From NCBI RefSeq assembly GCF_009389715.1, contig NC_052409.1, forward strand, positions 6,490,605-6,554,604: a stretch of DNA of 64,000 bases, written 5' to 3'. This document shows, piece after piece, positions 1 to 10,731 of this stretch. Below the pieces are notes generated by a model. It was not told the DNA's origin. It did no database searches and was given only the letters and a program-made list of their open reading frames with translations. Position numbers and translations under genes: made by a program. Position 1 is the stretch's first letter. Every line of letters starts with the position of its first letter. Source of the stretch: Phoenix dactylifera. Its lineage: Eukaryota; Streptophyta; Magnoliopsida; Arecales; Arecaceae.

Positions 1-1688
1 AATTTTTGAGGGAAAGTACGTGCCCTACTTTGTTTTTTAAACATGTGAAATTTCAAAGCAGCAAGGTAACTAGGAGCATCAAACACTGACATATGAGTGT
101 ATATGAAATAAATTTGTGACTCAATTAGATTAATAATGGAATAGCTGATTATGTTCATGAAAAGCTAAATACTGATGATCAATTGAGTCACATCATTCAA
201 TGTTTATAACGCACCTGAATGGATTGTACATTACCACTGTTCATGCATGAGAAGACTTCTCTAAAGAGTTATTCATTCATCTCCAGCCTAATTGTGTCAT
301 TACATAAAATCCTGTCGTGCAAAGAGTAGTATTTATTCTCTACCATGTTGTAGAAGTTACGGTGTGACTCTAGTAATGCATTTTATGGTTGTAAATAATT
401 TATTGTGTGCATCCTAAGAGACTGATTGCAATGTCATTGATGCCAAAGGAGAAACCCTTACCACATCATACGCTTACCCTGCATTTGTGAAGAGCTAACT
501 CTTTGACATGTTGTTGAATTTAATAATTATAATTATGTAAAGATATTTCCATCTTCAAAACATCAATTGAATTCTGGGGATATAATATGATCTGGAAAGC
601 TACTAGTTCGATCAAATTTGATAGGTGATTAGTTTGCATGCAAGTCGAGATAGAAATTAGATTAAATCATATTGGACTTTTGTTCAATCAATATACTAAG
701 CAACAATGGACTTCGATATAGTGTGTGTCGTCAGATAAACTATGCTTGTAAATGAAAATTGGTAACATTTTTTAAGCAATCCAGAGAAAATAGCATCCCG
801 AGGGTCCTAATGCATGCCTTAGATTTGCTACTAAGATGCATTTTTTGCAACACTTATGAACATGGGCATTTGGTATGCTTTCAGTGGCATTGGCTCAAAT
901 ATCATATTTAAGTGTGGTTAACAATATTACCAAGTGCCATAGTTGGAGCTTAAGTAGCATTTACAAATGCCGAATAATAATGAAACGTTTAGTAAAATTT
1001 GTACAAAATTCTAGTCAATTGCTAACACCATCTACGGCTCGCAAATCCAAAGATACTGCAATAAGTAGCTGCAAGACCATTTTTGGGTTATAGCAGCATC
1101 GGCAAATTAATGCTAAAGGCTATTTTTGTTGTTGTGATATAAAATCTCGTCATTCCATGCGAATTAACCTTTGATTATTATTGAACTTAAGTAACTGGAG
1201 AACTAAAATGGTTCGAAGTTTAATTAATTACCGTTAGTGTCTTTCACATCGAAGCCAACGTTGAGCTCATGCATCAATTTGTTTCTCTGTTGGTAGATTT
1301 TGTGTTGCCGTACTCTTGGATCTCCATAGTCTTGAATTTGCTTACTGCATCTGGCTATTTTCAATAGCCAATTGATGGACTTTATAAAATTTTTTTCTTT
1401 TGGAAAAACTTCTTGCAATGAAAGCAAGGGTAAAAACCAACAAAGTATCTAGCTTATATTACATTCAGATCTTTCACATTCTAAAAATGCAACTCCTTCT
1501 CAAAATTTAACATTTATGGCTGTCAAAATAATTTTTATTATTCTCATAAAGAAAATTATTTTATTTTAAATCATTTGCAAGTCATAAATGGATACCAATC
1601 ATAGGTACTTCTTGCATGATTTACATGCGTAAGCTTTTTCAATTCAAGTAATGAACAAATACTTTGTTCCATTCCATGGCATTGACAA

Positions 1689-1719
<31 letters not shown>

Positions 1720-2400
1720 GAGGCTAAGGGAGGCAAGGAGCCACCTTGATGATGAGGAATAGTTACAACTCAAATCTTGTTAAGTTTGACTCAATTCTAC
1801 AATCTGCAATCTCTAAGTTAGGATTAAATAATAAGTTGGTTCAAACTTGCAGGGCATGTCTAAAATGAGGATAGCAGACTAGTCAGCCAAGACTGAATTA
1901 GGGTGTGGATGGGCACTTGGGCAGGGTCAGGCCCAAAAGCCCGGAGGCTACACCTCAGAGAAAACCCTAACCCAAGTTCCAGGCCTAAGACAGAGGATTC
2001 CAGGCCTAAGCCCAACCCAAGTTAGAACATCTTCTCGGCACTGGCCAGGCTTAGATCTGGCCCTGCTGTTTTTGGGCAAGTTGGTTCTAAGGCCTAAAAA
2101 TTCACACCAGACCTGGGTTTTTGGGCCAACTAAGGCTGGGGCCCATTGATAGGCCTAAGTCAAAATCATATGCTCTTGGCTAAGTGACCCTCTTTTTTGA
2201 GGCACCAATAAACAATTTAATAATAATAATCTTCTTTTTATGAAAATATATTTCTCCCACATTGATTACTTGATATATATTTTAATTATTCTGTCTTTTC
2301 GAGAAATATATAGACAAATTTACCACCAGATCACTAATCAAAATGTAGCAGTCAGCAAAATGGATTAACATGCAGCAAACAATTATGACGAGCTTATAAT
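1..2400. other. Gene-free spacer with degenerate repeats
   Basis: AT-rich sequence without a convincing coding region. A T tract of about 27 bases near 1690-1718 looks like the tail of a minus-strand retroposon, but no target duplication was found. From about 1900 to 2170 the sequence is rich in GGCCTAAG- and GGGCC-like words, resembling a decayed dispersed repeat with a similar stretch around 11600-12070. The short ORFs here have no recognisable domain. Confidence 0.5.
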
Positions 2401-2404
2401 TCTC

Positions 2405-2598
2405 ACTAATCAATACGTTTAACTTAATCCAACCTGTTGTATGTTGGGGTGGATTATCTATTTAATAAAATAATCATGTTTGGGTCTAAATTTTGATCTA
2501 TTTAATAAACAACTCAGATTCGGGCTAACAGATTTTTTACCTAACCTCTATCCAACCTAATCTGTATCTGAGTTAACTAACTTAATTGCCACCCTTGC
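2405..2598. repeat. Dispersed 'family B' repeat, copy 1
   Basis: A stretch of about 200 bp that matches copies near 12896, 15711 and 27089 in word order. It has an AACTTAATCCAACCTGTTG-type start, then TATCTATTTAATAAAATA, a central TTTAATAAAC block, TTTTACCTAACC, and ends in AATTGCCACCC. It ends with the GCCACCC word seen at TIR-type elements of this kind. No target duplication is visible here. It is non-coding and probably a non-autonomous DNA element remnant. Confidence 0.55.
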
Positions 2599-2861
2599 AA
2601 ACTCTACCCAACAAAACCCTCATTTGGGTGGTTGTGTGAGATTAATGTGAATCTAATTTGGTTCGGTTCGGAGTGGGAAAATATCGTCCTCATTTCATGC
2701 TCTTGAAAAGAATTGGAGGAGTGTTAGGTCCAGCCTAGTTTTTTTATAATTAGGCTCTTTCAACCTTCTCCAGCTTTACTCCAACAATATCTATGTAGAG
2801 TATCTTCCCATCAGACCTAACTTGAAAGTAACCTATTGAGTGTGTACTAAAAGTCATCAAC

Positions 2862-2919
2862 TATTAGCTTAGTTGGTCAATACCCTTCCACTAAGGGCTT
2901 GCCTTTGAGGTCAAATCCT

Positions 2920-2985
<66 letters not shown>
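2862..2985 (+). repeat. tRNA-derived SINE-like head followed by (GA)n
   Basis: TAGCTTAGTTGG resembles a Pol III A box. About 40 bp later GAGGTCAAATCCTGG resembles a B box, as in tRNA genes and tRNA-derived SINEs. The sequence then runs straight into a GA microsatellite of about 30 units (roughly 2923-2983). No cloverleaf can be folded, so it is not a working tRNA gene. No target duplication was found. Confidence 0.45.
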
Positions 2986-2988
<3 letters not shown>

Positions 2989-3447
2989 GGGCTTCCAATC
3001 CAACCCAACATAATCCAGACCCGAATAATAATGCAAACTAATGGTAGTACGATATCAAAGTTATGTTTGGAATCAAAAGTTTATGGTAGAGTAGGGTTCA
3101 AGTGTGGGTGGCATGGAATTACGTTTATGCATTCTGTTGTTCTGATTTGTCTTCAATTAGCCCTTAACCCAGTCCTATCTCCCCAAGTTCATGCACAAAA
3201 GCACCCTTACAACATTATCATGCAACTTCTCCATTGATCAACTTGATCAGACAAGCTGGCTTTGAGACCAGTCATTGATTAGGAGAGGATTTCATGCTGG
3301 AACAGAGTATCTCAGGTTAGGGCTGCTACTGTGGACTCGGGGCTTGGGTGCCTAATTGATCAATTGGGAACCTCTCCAATTTCTATTTCCATCCATTTCA
3401 CGGCGGTTTGATGAGTTGCTCTCCGTTCAAGCGATCTCCTATTTAAG

Positions 3448-3628
3448 AGAAATTATACCCTATACCTTATGCACTACATCAACAATGCACCACAGAAACA
3501 AACTGAGACGAGGTGGGCGAGGCGGCAATCTAAGACAAGTCCATAATAAATGGAGTTTGTAAGAACCGAGATGCGTAGTAGACGTAGTGTGCTGCTATAT
3601 GGTGCATGTTGTGTAGGGTATAATTTCT
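3448..3628. mobile_element. Short MITE with ~27-bp terminal inverted repeats
   Basis: The left end AGAAATTATACCCTATACC and the reverse complement of the right end agree at nearly all of the first 18 bases, then again over a TGCAC block. The element is about 180 bp and non-coding. No clear target duplication is visible, so the superfamily is not assigned. Confidence 0.55.
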
Positions 3629-4119
3629 TTCTATTCATCCTTTTGACTTCGAAGTTGGAGCAGGATTCCCTCGAATCCACCGCCAATGAATGGAATGGAT
3701 GATGAGTGATTGAAACGGGTTAACAATGAAGAATTTGAACTCTATTTTTAGAAAGAAAAATAAGAGAAAGTAGGAAAAAACAATGGCAGCGACTAGCAAG
3801 ATTTCAATAATTCTACTTTTTTTAAATGAAAATGTAATAATATATGCACATATCAGCCCCATATAAGGTCTACTTGTAGTGAACTAACAACTGGTATGAT
3901 GACCAAAATTGGAAAGTAATGGATGGTCCCCCCCCCCCTCCAAAAAAAAAAAAAAAGAAAAAAGGGCTCTATTTATTAAGACATTGCTCTTCAAATTAAA
4001 AAAATCAATTAGCAAAGAGCTTTCGATTTTAAAATATTATTTTACTTGTATGAACAGTAAAAATATAAAACAGTAGCCATTGTCCTTATTTTAAATTGTC
4101 ATTGTAAAATCATGGTGAA

Positions 4120-4350
4120 ATAACGAGCCATCCACTACTTAGGGATATCCATATATTAGTGAGAGATTGTTACTCATTTCAGATTGCTCATGTGTATCGA
4201 GAAACAAATAGGGCTGCAGATTGGGTCGCCTTATTCACTGCTCACCACTCTGGAGAGGTCTTTTGGACATGCTTTGTAGCCGCCCCTCCTCCTTTACGCC
4301 ATATCCTTTCCTTCAACTCTGTGGGCTGCACTCATACTAGAGCAGTGTGA
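4120..4350 (+). pseudogene. LINE (non-LTR) RNase H-like domain remnant
   Basis: One open frame reads HPLLRDIHIL at about 4126-4158 and continues with QIAHVYRETNRAADWVA. This is the C-terminal signature of the plant RVT_3/RNase H-like domain of L1-type LINEs, where the HxxREaNraADxLA motif is typical. Only the last part of the domain survives and no reverse transcriptase lies upstream, so this is a truncated dead copy. The frame ends at 4350. Confidence 0.65.
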
Positions 4351-4408
4351 GCAAACGTTGTACCAAAATAAAAATAACAAGCATTATTCAAAACATGTAT
4401 CATATTAT

Positions 4409-7277
4409 TGTAATAACCCAAAAAAAAATTTCTATATAAAGAAGGATATAATAGTCCTTAAAATTGATATAAGGGGTAAAATTGGAAAGAATCAAAAGTT
4501 AATGGCATAATAATAGATGCGTTGAAGTGTTAGGGGCAAAATGGAAATTTAATAATTTTAAACAAAGGGTGAACAGTGCTTGATGTGATTTAAATGGGGT
4601 GTTTGTGCTGTGGCGGTGGGAATTAGACAGAGAGGGAGACACAGAAAGAAAAGAGGAAGAGGAGGTCTCAGGCGGTGGAGGAAGAGGAAGAAAAAGAAGA
4701 ACGAGGAAGGGAGTTTGAGGTGGAAGGGAGCCCCAGTTGCGTTACCAGCTGAAGGAAAAAGTGTAGGTCTCCTTTCCTTCTACACAAAAACCTCGATTTT
4801 CCAAAAAAAAAAGGTAAATACCCGTCCCTACCTAGTATTCTAAAGAATTTAGGCTATACAAAGGGTGGATGTGGTCTAGAGAGGTTAGATAGAAGTGTTG
4901 GAGGGCGTTAAAAAAGAGGAAATTGGATTTCGACAAGGTTTTCCGAGGCTACAGAAAATCTGTATCAAAGTCCTGATTTCAGTGAATTGTTTAGGGGGTC
5001 AATCGGCCTCCGTTGCCGATATATATTACTATTCTGGAAATTCCTATGAGTGTAGAATGTTAGGTAAAAATTTCATAAAATTTGGAGTTTGAAAAGTGGA
5101 TCAAAATCGGGATGAAGTAACCCGCTGTCAGTCCGGGTTACTGTTCATCCAGGATGAAGAGGGTGAGAAAAATGATGGGAGTCGCCTCAAAACGCGCCGG
5201 AGTCGACTCGAGGTCAACTGGAGTCGACTCGGGGCAGATTGGGGTCGACTCGAGCTCATCAGAGTCGACTCGGAAAATTGGAGACGGCTCAGGATTCAGA
5301 AAAATTTTAGAAAGAGAAAGGATTCAATTTTTTATCGCACCTTGCCCCAACAACAATGGCCCAAGGTGTGAGTGAGATGCTCTTGCATCAAAATACACAT
5401 AAATAACAAGTTAATTAATAGAAAAAGGAAGATTTAGTGAGGGGAAAGTTGAGTCAATTAAAGTTTTCTATGTTTATGATTGATATATAGATTATGAGTC
5501 CTTGATACACGATTGAATGTATAATTAATGCATGTCACAGTTGGACAAGAAGCTAGGGAACAAGAGGAAGAAGTCCCCTACCGCCTACTGTAGATCTTGG
5601 AGATGTATCAAGACCGTACCGGATTGGCAGGTGAGTGGGAGTCATGTACTTTGCACCATGAGCATTCTTAATTCATATTCATGAATGTCGCCAAGTGTGA
5701 ATTGATTCCACTTGTGCATGTTGATTGATATTGTAGTAGATTCCTCTATAATCTTGTTTCTCCATGATTGGTTATTTTGTACATGCAATTGAGGAAATAT
5801 TGAGAGAAATTATAAGGGGTAAAAGAGTAGTCAAATTGGTTCTGAATTGTGAAATGACTTTTTTGGTAAATTAATTTCATTTTCTCTATTTCAAAGACTT
5901 GTAGAGCCCTTTTTAGTAGTATATTGAGCTGCATTGCACTCCCTTGACTCCTCCCTCCCAACCCTGATGTTAGTTTATGATTGGGTCGTGGTCGAGTGAG
6001 TGGTAGTCTTGATTTACTCCTTTTTAGTAGAGTATTGGGAGGATACATTATGACATTTATGCATAGCTTGGCAGTATCTACAGGACACCTATAGTCGATG
6101 GGGTTAGACATCGGCCTGTGTGCACATAGTAGCCTTCTGGGTGGGCGGAGCCTAGTTCCTTCCTAGGGGGAACACGACCCTAAGCGTAGGATCGGCCGGT
6201 CCTGCGACTTATATATCTGCTTGCTACCGGACATAGTAAGACCCTGCGAGATGCAGTATGGCTTCCCGTGGATGTAGCATTCCCGCGAAGTGCCAATAGT
6301 ATTCAGATGTGAGGTGATTCTCACGGGTTTTTATGAATTTCAGTTCTGGATACTGGCCAGCATTTACATAATTGGTGTGGTGTCATATTCTATGCATGCA
6401 TATGATAGTAGGGAGTTGTTGTGGTTCGCCTGGGGCGTAAGATCCACCTCCCGATAGCTGTTTATCGATGTCTCAGCATATTGAAACCTGATTTGTATGT
6501 TCCAGCATTATGATCTGTTGAGCATATTCATGAGTAGCATATATGTTTACTTGATTATTTCATATATGCTTCAGATGAGTTGATATTGATTATAGTGATA
6601 TTGATGATTTACTCCATATTCTTTATGTTGAGTTCATGTTCATCTTATTATTGATCACCATTCATATGCTCTTGAGATTTCACCTCGAGTCATGATTATA
6701 TCTTGTCTCATGTGCATAGTACTCTCTACTCCACTAACTGAGTATTCATATACTTACTCGCTAGTTGATATCCTTGTTACAGGGCAGGTGCCGTATAGAG
6801 AGGTGCAGGACTAGAGGTTGCCTGCTAGCTGTGCTGCTCCATAGTATAATGTAGAATAGAGGTTTATATATTTTTGGTGTGTTATAAACCTTTTAGTTGT
6901 ATATAGTGTACAGTTATAGACATAGATCCTGTTGTGGATATGGGTTGGCCATGGATGGATTGGGAACTAGGTTTTATACAGATCAGTTGTATGTGCCTGT
7001 GATAATGTATTGCTATATATTGTCCAGGTTTATTATGTGACAGGTTATGTGATTGCTGCTCTGACATGTGGAGTGGTTGTATGTTTTGATATATCCTGAC
7101 AGGTTAACATAGATCAAAAGTGCTCATTTTGTGCATATATCATGCCAAAATGTTTCGGAGGCTTAAGGATGTTTGTGTTAGGTTAGTAGGATTCTACGCG
7201 GTGGCTGGTGGCCTTATACCTACCCGCACCCTAAGACCGTCGCGGCGGCCCGCCGGATCGGGACGGGGGTCGTGACA
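4409..7277. mobile_element. Solo LTR of a Ty3/gypsy-type retrotransposon
   Basis: The segment begins TGTAATAACCC and ends GGGGTCGTGACA, the TG...CA ends typical of plant Tekay/Del-type LTRs. It is flanked by the perfect 5-bp duplication ATTAT (4404-4408 and 7278-7282). At 2869 bp it has no internal gag or pol frame and no second LTR, as expected after recombination between two LTRs. Its ORFs are short and unrecognisable. The family assignment rests on end sequences and length; the insertion itself is strongly supported by the duplication. Confidence 0.85.
5178..5292. repeat. ~20-bp phased array of GAGTCGACTCG palindromes
   Basis: Inside the solo LTR, near-identical copies of the palindromic word GAGTCGACTCG begin at about 5200, 5221, 5242 and 5262. 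Degenerate copies lie at about 5180 (GAGTCGCCTC) and 5281 (GAGACGGCTC). The spacing of 20-21 bp is about two helical turns, so the palindromes lie on one face of the DNA. The spacers between them differ. Confidence 0.8.
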
Positions 7278-7282
7278 ATTAT

Positions 7283-8425
7283 ATACTTGCAAAATCACGG
7301 CTATGGAACGTACCGAGTAGCTCAAGCTCAACTCAAGAAAAATCCAAATCAAATTTGATAAAAGCTAGAGAAATCAAGCTCAAGCTAGAAAGATAGATTT
7401 AAAAAATAATTTCAAACTAAGCCAAAAATGATCTAGCTCAATTAGGCTCGGCTTGATATTGCTTGAACGTATTTATTTTATACATATTACATTATATAGA
7501 AAATGAAACTCTGTTTAAAGATTTTTCATAGTGTATTTTGTTTATATCTTTGAACCAATTAGATATTAGTTTAGTTTTGAACCATGCTTGAAATCAAGCT
7601 TGAATCAAGCTATAATTCAGGCATAAAATTGTGCTTGATTTAACTTTGAATTGATTTTAGCTTGGCTTAGGGTTCTCGAGCTACTCAGTTAAGCTTGTGT
7701 TCGACTCAATTTGAAATTAAACTTTAACTAAGGTCAAAATAATGATAAATAAATTAAGCTTGATCGAAATATTCAGGCTTAAAATTAATGTCAAACCAAG
7801 TTTAACTAGATCCAATTGGCTCCTTTACACCCTTCTGTGTTATGCATTAGGAGGACACCAAAAGTATTGTAACAACTATTATAATGATCGTTATCTAGAA
7901 TCTCAAATAGTATTATATTAAAAAAATAGTAAGAAGGGTAGTAATCAGAAACTACCACTTTTATTTAAGTCCTGTTTGGATGATTGTACTCAAAATTCTA
8001 TAAAATACCAGTACAACCAACAAGATCATAAAATTATAGGTTGGACAATACTTATATTCATAAATATCTAGTAATATCTTTGGATTGAGCCATCTCGAAT
8101 CCTATAAATAGAAAAAAAATCTTAAGCCATCCCATTAGGCCCCATCTATTGAATAAGAAAGAAAAAAAAACAATTACCTTTTGTTGTGATCTGATAAGCA
8201 AACCCCCCGACAGATTTAAACGGCTCCATTTCCCACTCAAAGCTGTCTCCTTTCGTTGCCGGCTATTATATTTTTTAAAATATTTTTAAAAATATATAAA
8301 TATATTTATATATTTAATTATTTAAAAATAAATATGCTCATGACAATAAAGATGGTGACTAGTAGTAGCGAAAGAGAGAATAATGTCGATGGCTTGGCTA
8401 GTGTCGGTACATTAGGGGCGGCGAC
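7283..8425. other. Spacer with a decayed 'AGCTCAAGCTC' repeat
   Basis: Between about 7311 and 7690 many AGCTTGA/TCAAGCT words occur on both strands. CGAGTAGCTCAAG near 7314 is mirrored by GAGCTACTC near 7677-7686, which suggests an old inverted-repeat element of about 370 bp. The remainder is AT-rich with no gene. From about 8330 a cryptic ATGATG/GCGGCG-like simple sequence begins and resumes after the insertion that ends at 9027. Confidence 0.4.
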
Positions 8426-8435
8426 AATAATGATG

Positions 8436-9027
8436 CTAGGGGTGGCAATCGGGTCAGGTCAGATCATAAACGGGTCGGATCACATGCAGGTCGGGTCAGA
8501 AAATCATAAACCTGAACCCGACCTGTTTATTAAACAGGTCAGAAATTACAATCTGAACCTGACCTGTTTATTAAACAGGTAACCCGACCCGACCCGTTTA
8601 ACCTGTTTAATAAACAGGTAACCTGTTTACCCAACCCGACCCGATCTGTTTAACCTATTTGCCTAACCTGACCCGTTTAACCTGTTTAGACCTGTTTAAC
8701 CTGCCCAATCCAACCTGTTTAATCTGCCCAACCCGACCTGTTTAGATCTGTTTAGATTCGTTTAACCTGTTTAGACCCGTTTAGACCTATTTAGACCTGT
8801 TTAACCCGTTTAAACTGTTTAGACCTGTTTAACCTGCCCAACAGTTAAACAGGTTAAACGGTTTAAACGGGTCAGACATCTAAAACCCGTATCCGACCCA
8901 ATTAATAAACAGGTTAAACGGGTCGACCTGTTTACAACCCAAACCTGTTTAGGCCAAACCCAAACCTGTTTATGGCGGGTCGAACACGGGTCGGGTTGGC
9001 GGGTCGGGTCATATTTTGCCACCTCTA
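8436..9027. mobile_element. TIR element made of GGGTCGGGT/CCTGTTTA repeats
   Basis: The left end TAGGGGTGGCAA and right end TTGCCACCTCTA are inverted repeats. AATAATGATG flanks the element on both sides (8426-8435 and 9028-9037). The interior of about 590 bp is an imperfect alternation of ACCCGACCC, CCTGTTTAACC and their complements, so it is strongly self-complementary and non-coding. The ends resemble non-autonomous plant DNA elements starting TAGGGGTGGCAA. An 8-10 bp duplication fits hAT or Mutator types. The flanking DNA is ATG-rich, which could inflate the apparent duplication. Confidence 0.7.
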
Positions 9028-9037
9028 AATAATGATG

Positions 9038-10097
9038 ATGTGGTGCAGACAACGACGATGGTGGTGATGGTTATGGAAGGCATCAACAATATAGTGAAAA
9101 AGATAGATGGTGGCAATAGCGAAGTGGAGGTGGCTATGACATTGATGATGATGGTGGAAGCGATGATGGCTATGACGACAATAATGGCAACATTGGTGCG
9201 GCAGCAGCAACAATGTGGTAGTGGCAGCAAGGGCGATGACGAAAGCAATAATAGTGTTGATATTAGTGATAAAAACATATTTTTTTGTTTATAAAAATAT
9301 TGTAAGTAAATTTTTTTATACACTCATTGGCACCTTACCTTGTGACGCAAAATTATCTCTACCCCGTTAACGTTTCTTTTGTGTCATCTTTCATCTTTTG
9401 GTCCATTATATCCTCTTGAAAGCAATATGTGATTTAGATAGCAACGAAGACGTGGTGCATGACAAGTGTATTACCTCTTGTTGCAAGCGGACTACCAAAT
9501 CTTTGATTGATATTAAAATGATATATGAACAAATTTGCCACATGAGGAGGAAGGTTAAGAAGCCAACAATACCATACTCATGATAATGGCCCATAACCGT
9601 TCTTATCGCCGATGAACTTAGAATCAAGTAAATTTGATCAAAAAATTGATTTATTTCACAAGCACATTCTCTCTACTTTTGCAATCTTATAAATATTTTC
9701 TTCTTCAATTAGTAAACAAGGGGAAGTGTCTCACTCCGTTACTCCTCAAAAAATACAATTATGCACTCATGATAAGCTGTAACTTACCATAAAAGATTTC
9801 CTTTTTCTTTGATAAATGAGAGGAGTTAGGTTCCACTTATTTCATTAAAAGAATGAAGGTAATACATGGTATAGAAAGATATGTTAAGAGGATGAAGGAG
9901 GGGAATAATAGGATGAAGAAGTTAAAATATGCGTTTGGCTGAAGCAAAAAGGAAGTTATTAGGTATTGGTACAGAATATTTGTTTTGAAGAAAAAGGATA
10001 TTCTTAGCCTTTCTTTCATGGTCTGAAACAGATTAGTGTCGATGAAAAATGATAATCAGCGCAAATTCACCAAAGATGTCAAATATTTTGGAGCAAC
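9038..10097. other. Spacer; cryptic GATGRT simple sequence then no feature
   Basis: About 9028-9260 is an imperfect trinucleotide-like tract (GATGGTGGTG, GCAGCAGCA). It is open in several frames on both strands only because stop codons are rare in it. No domain is visible. Beyond 9300 nothing was recognised. Confidence 0.45.
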
Positions 10098-10100
10098 TAA

Positions 10101-10566
10101 GGTCTCATTTGGTTTGTGGAAAGAATTTTTCCTCATTGGAATATTTTTTTCTTAAAAATTCATGTCTAAGTATATGATGTTTGAAAAAGTGTTTTTTACA
10201 TGTTTCGTTGTCCAAAAAAAAGTGGCATATATTTAGTTGAGCATCTACTTTTCTAAAAAGATTATATAAAATTTATGCCCTTAATAAAGAAAAAATTCTT
10301 ATCTCATTTTATCTAAAAGCTTAAAGGTATTTTTAGAAAAAAAATTCCAATTCCCAGTCAGTGAAAATTGGACTTTTCCATATCCCATATGATTTTTTTT
10401 TTTGAAAAATATGGAAATCTTATTCCCATGAAAAAACTACTTTTCCATTTTTCTCATTTGAAAACTCCAACCAAATTTTTCATTTGAAAACTCGAACCAA
10501 ATATGAGGTATTTTCTATTTTTTGTTGACATACTTTTCCTTCTCTTCCCGCAAACCAAATTAGTCC
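10101..10566. mobile_element. Harbinger/Tourist-like MITE, copy 1
   Basis: Ends GGTCTCATTTGGTTTGTGG and CCCGCAAACCAAATTAGTCC are imperfect terminal inverted repeats. The element is flanked by the 3-bp duplication TAA (10098-10100 and 10567-10569), as expected of PIF/Harbinger MITEs. The 466-bp interior is AT-rich, non-coding and full of GAAAA/TTTTC words. It shares length, ends and internal words (AAAAAGT, CTTTTCTA) with the element at 41546-42016. Confidence 0.75.
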
Positions 10567-10569
10567 TAA

Positions 10570-10694
10570 ATAAGTTGGAAAAAAATGAGGTTAGTAAATC
10601 TTAATTTTTTTTGTAGAATAAAATTTTGGCTACCATGTTTGTTACATGATACCATCATAATAGCACTTACATACATAGAAACTATAGTATTCGT

Positions 10695-10731
<37 letters not shown>

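Noticed and set aside
2862..2925. Functional tRNA gene
   Set aside because: A- and B-box-like words are present, but no acceptor stem or cloverleaf forms. A SINE head is more likely.
9016..9323. Overlapping ORFs on both strands in the ATG/CAT-rich tract
   Set aside because: Simple-sequence composition (Met/His/Ile runs) with no domain. Both strands are open because stop codons are rare in GATGRT repeats.
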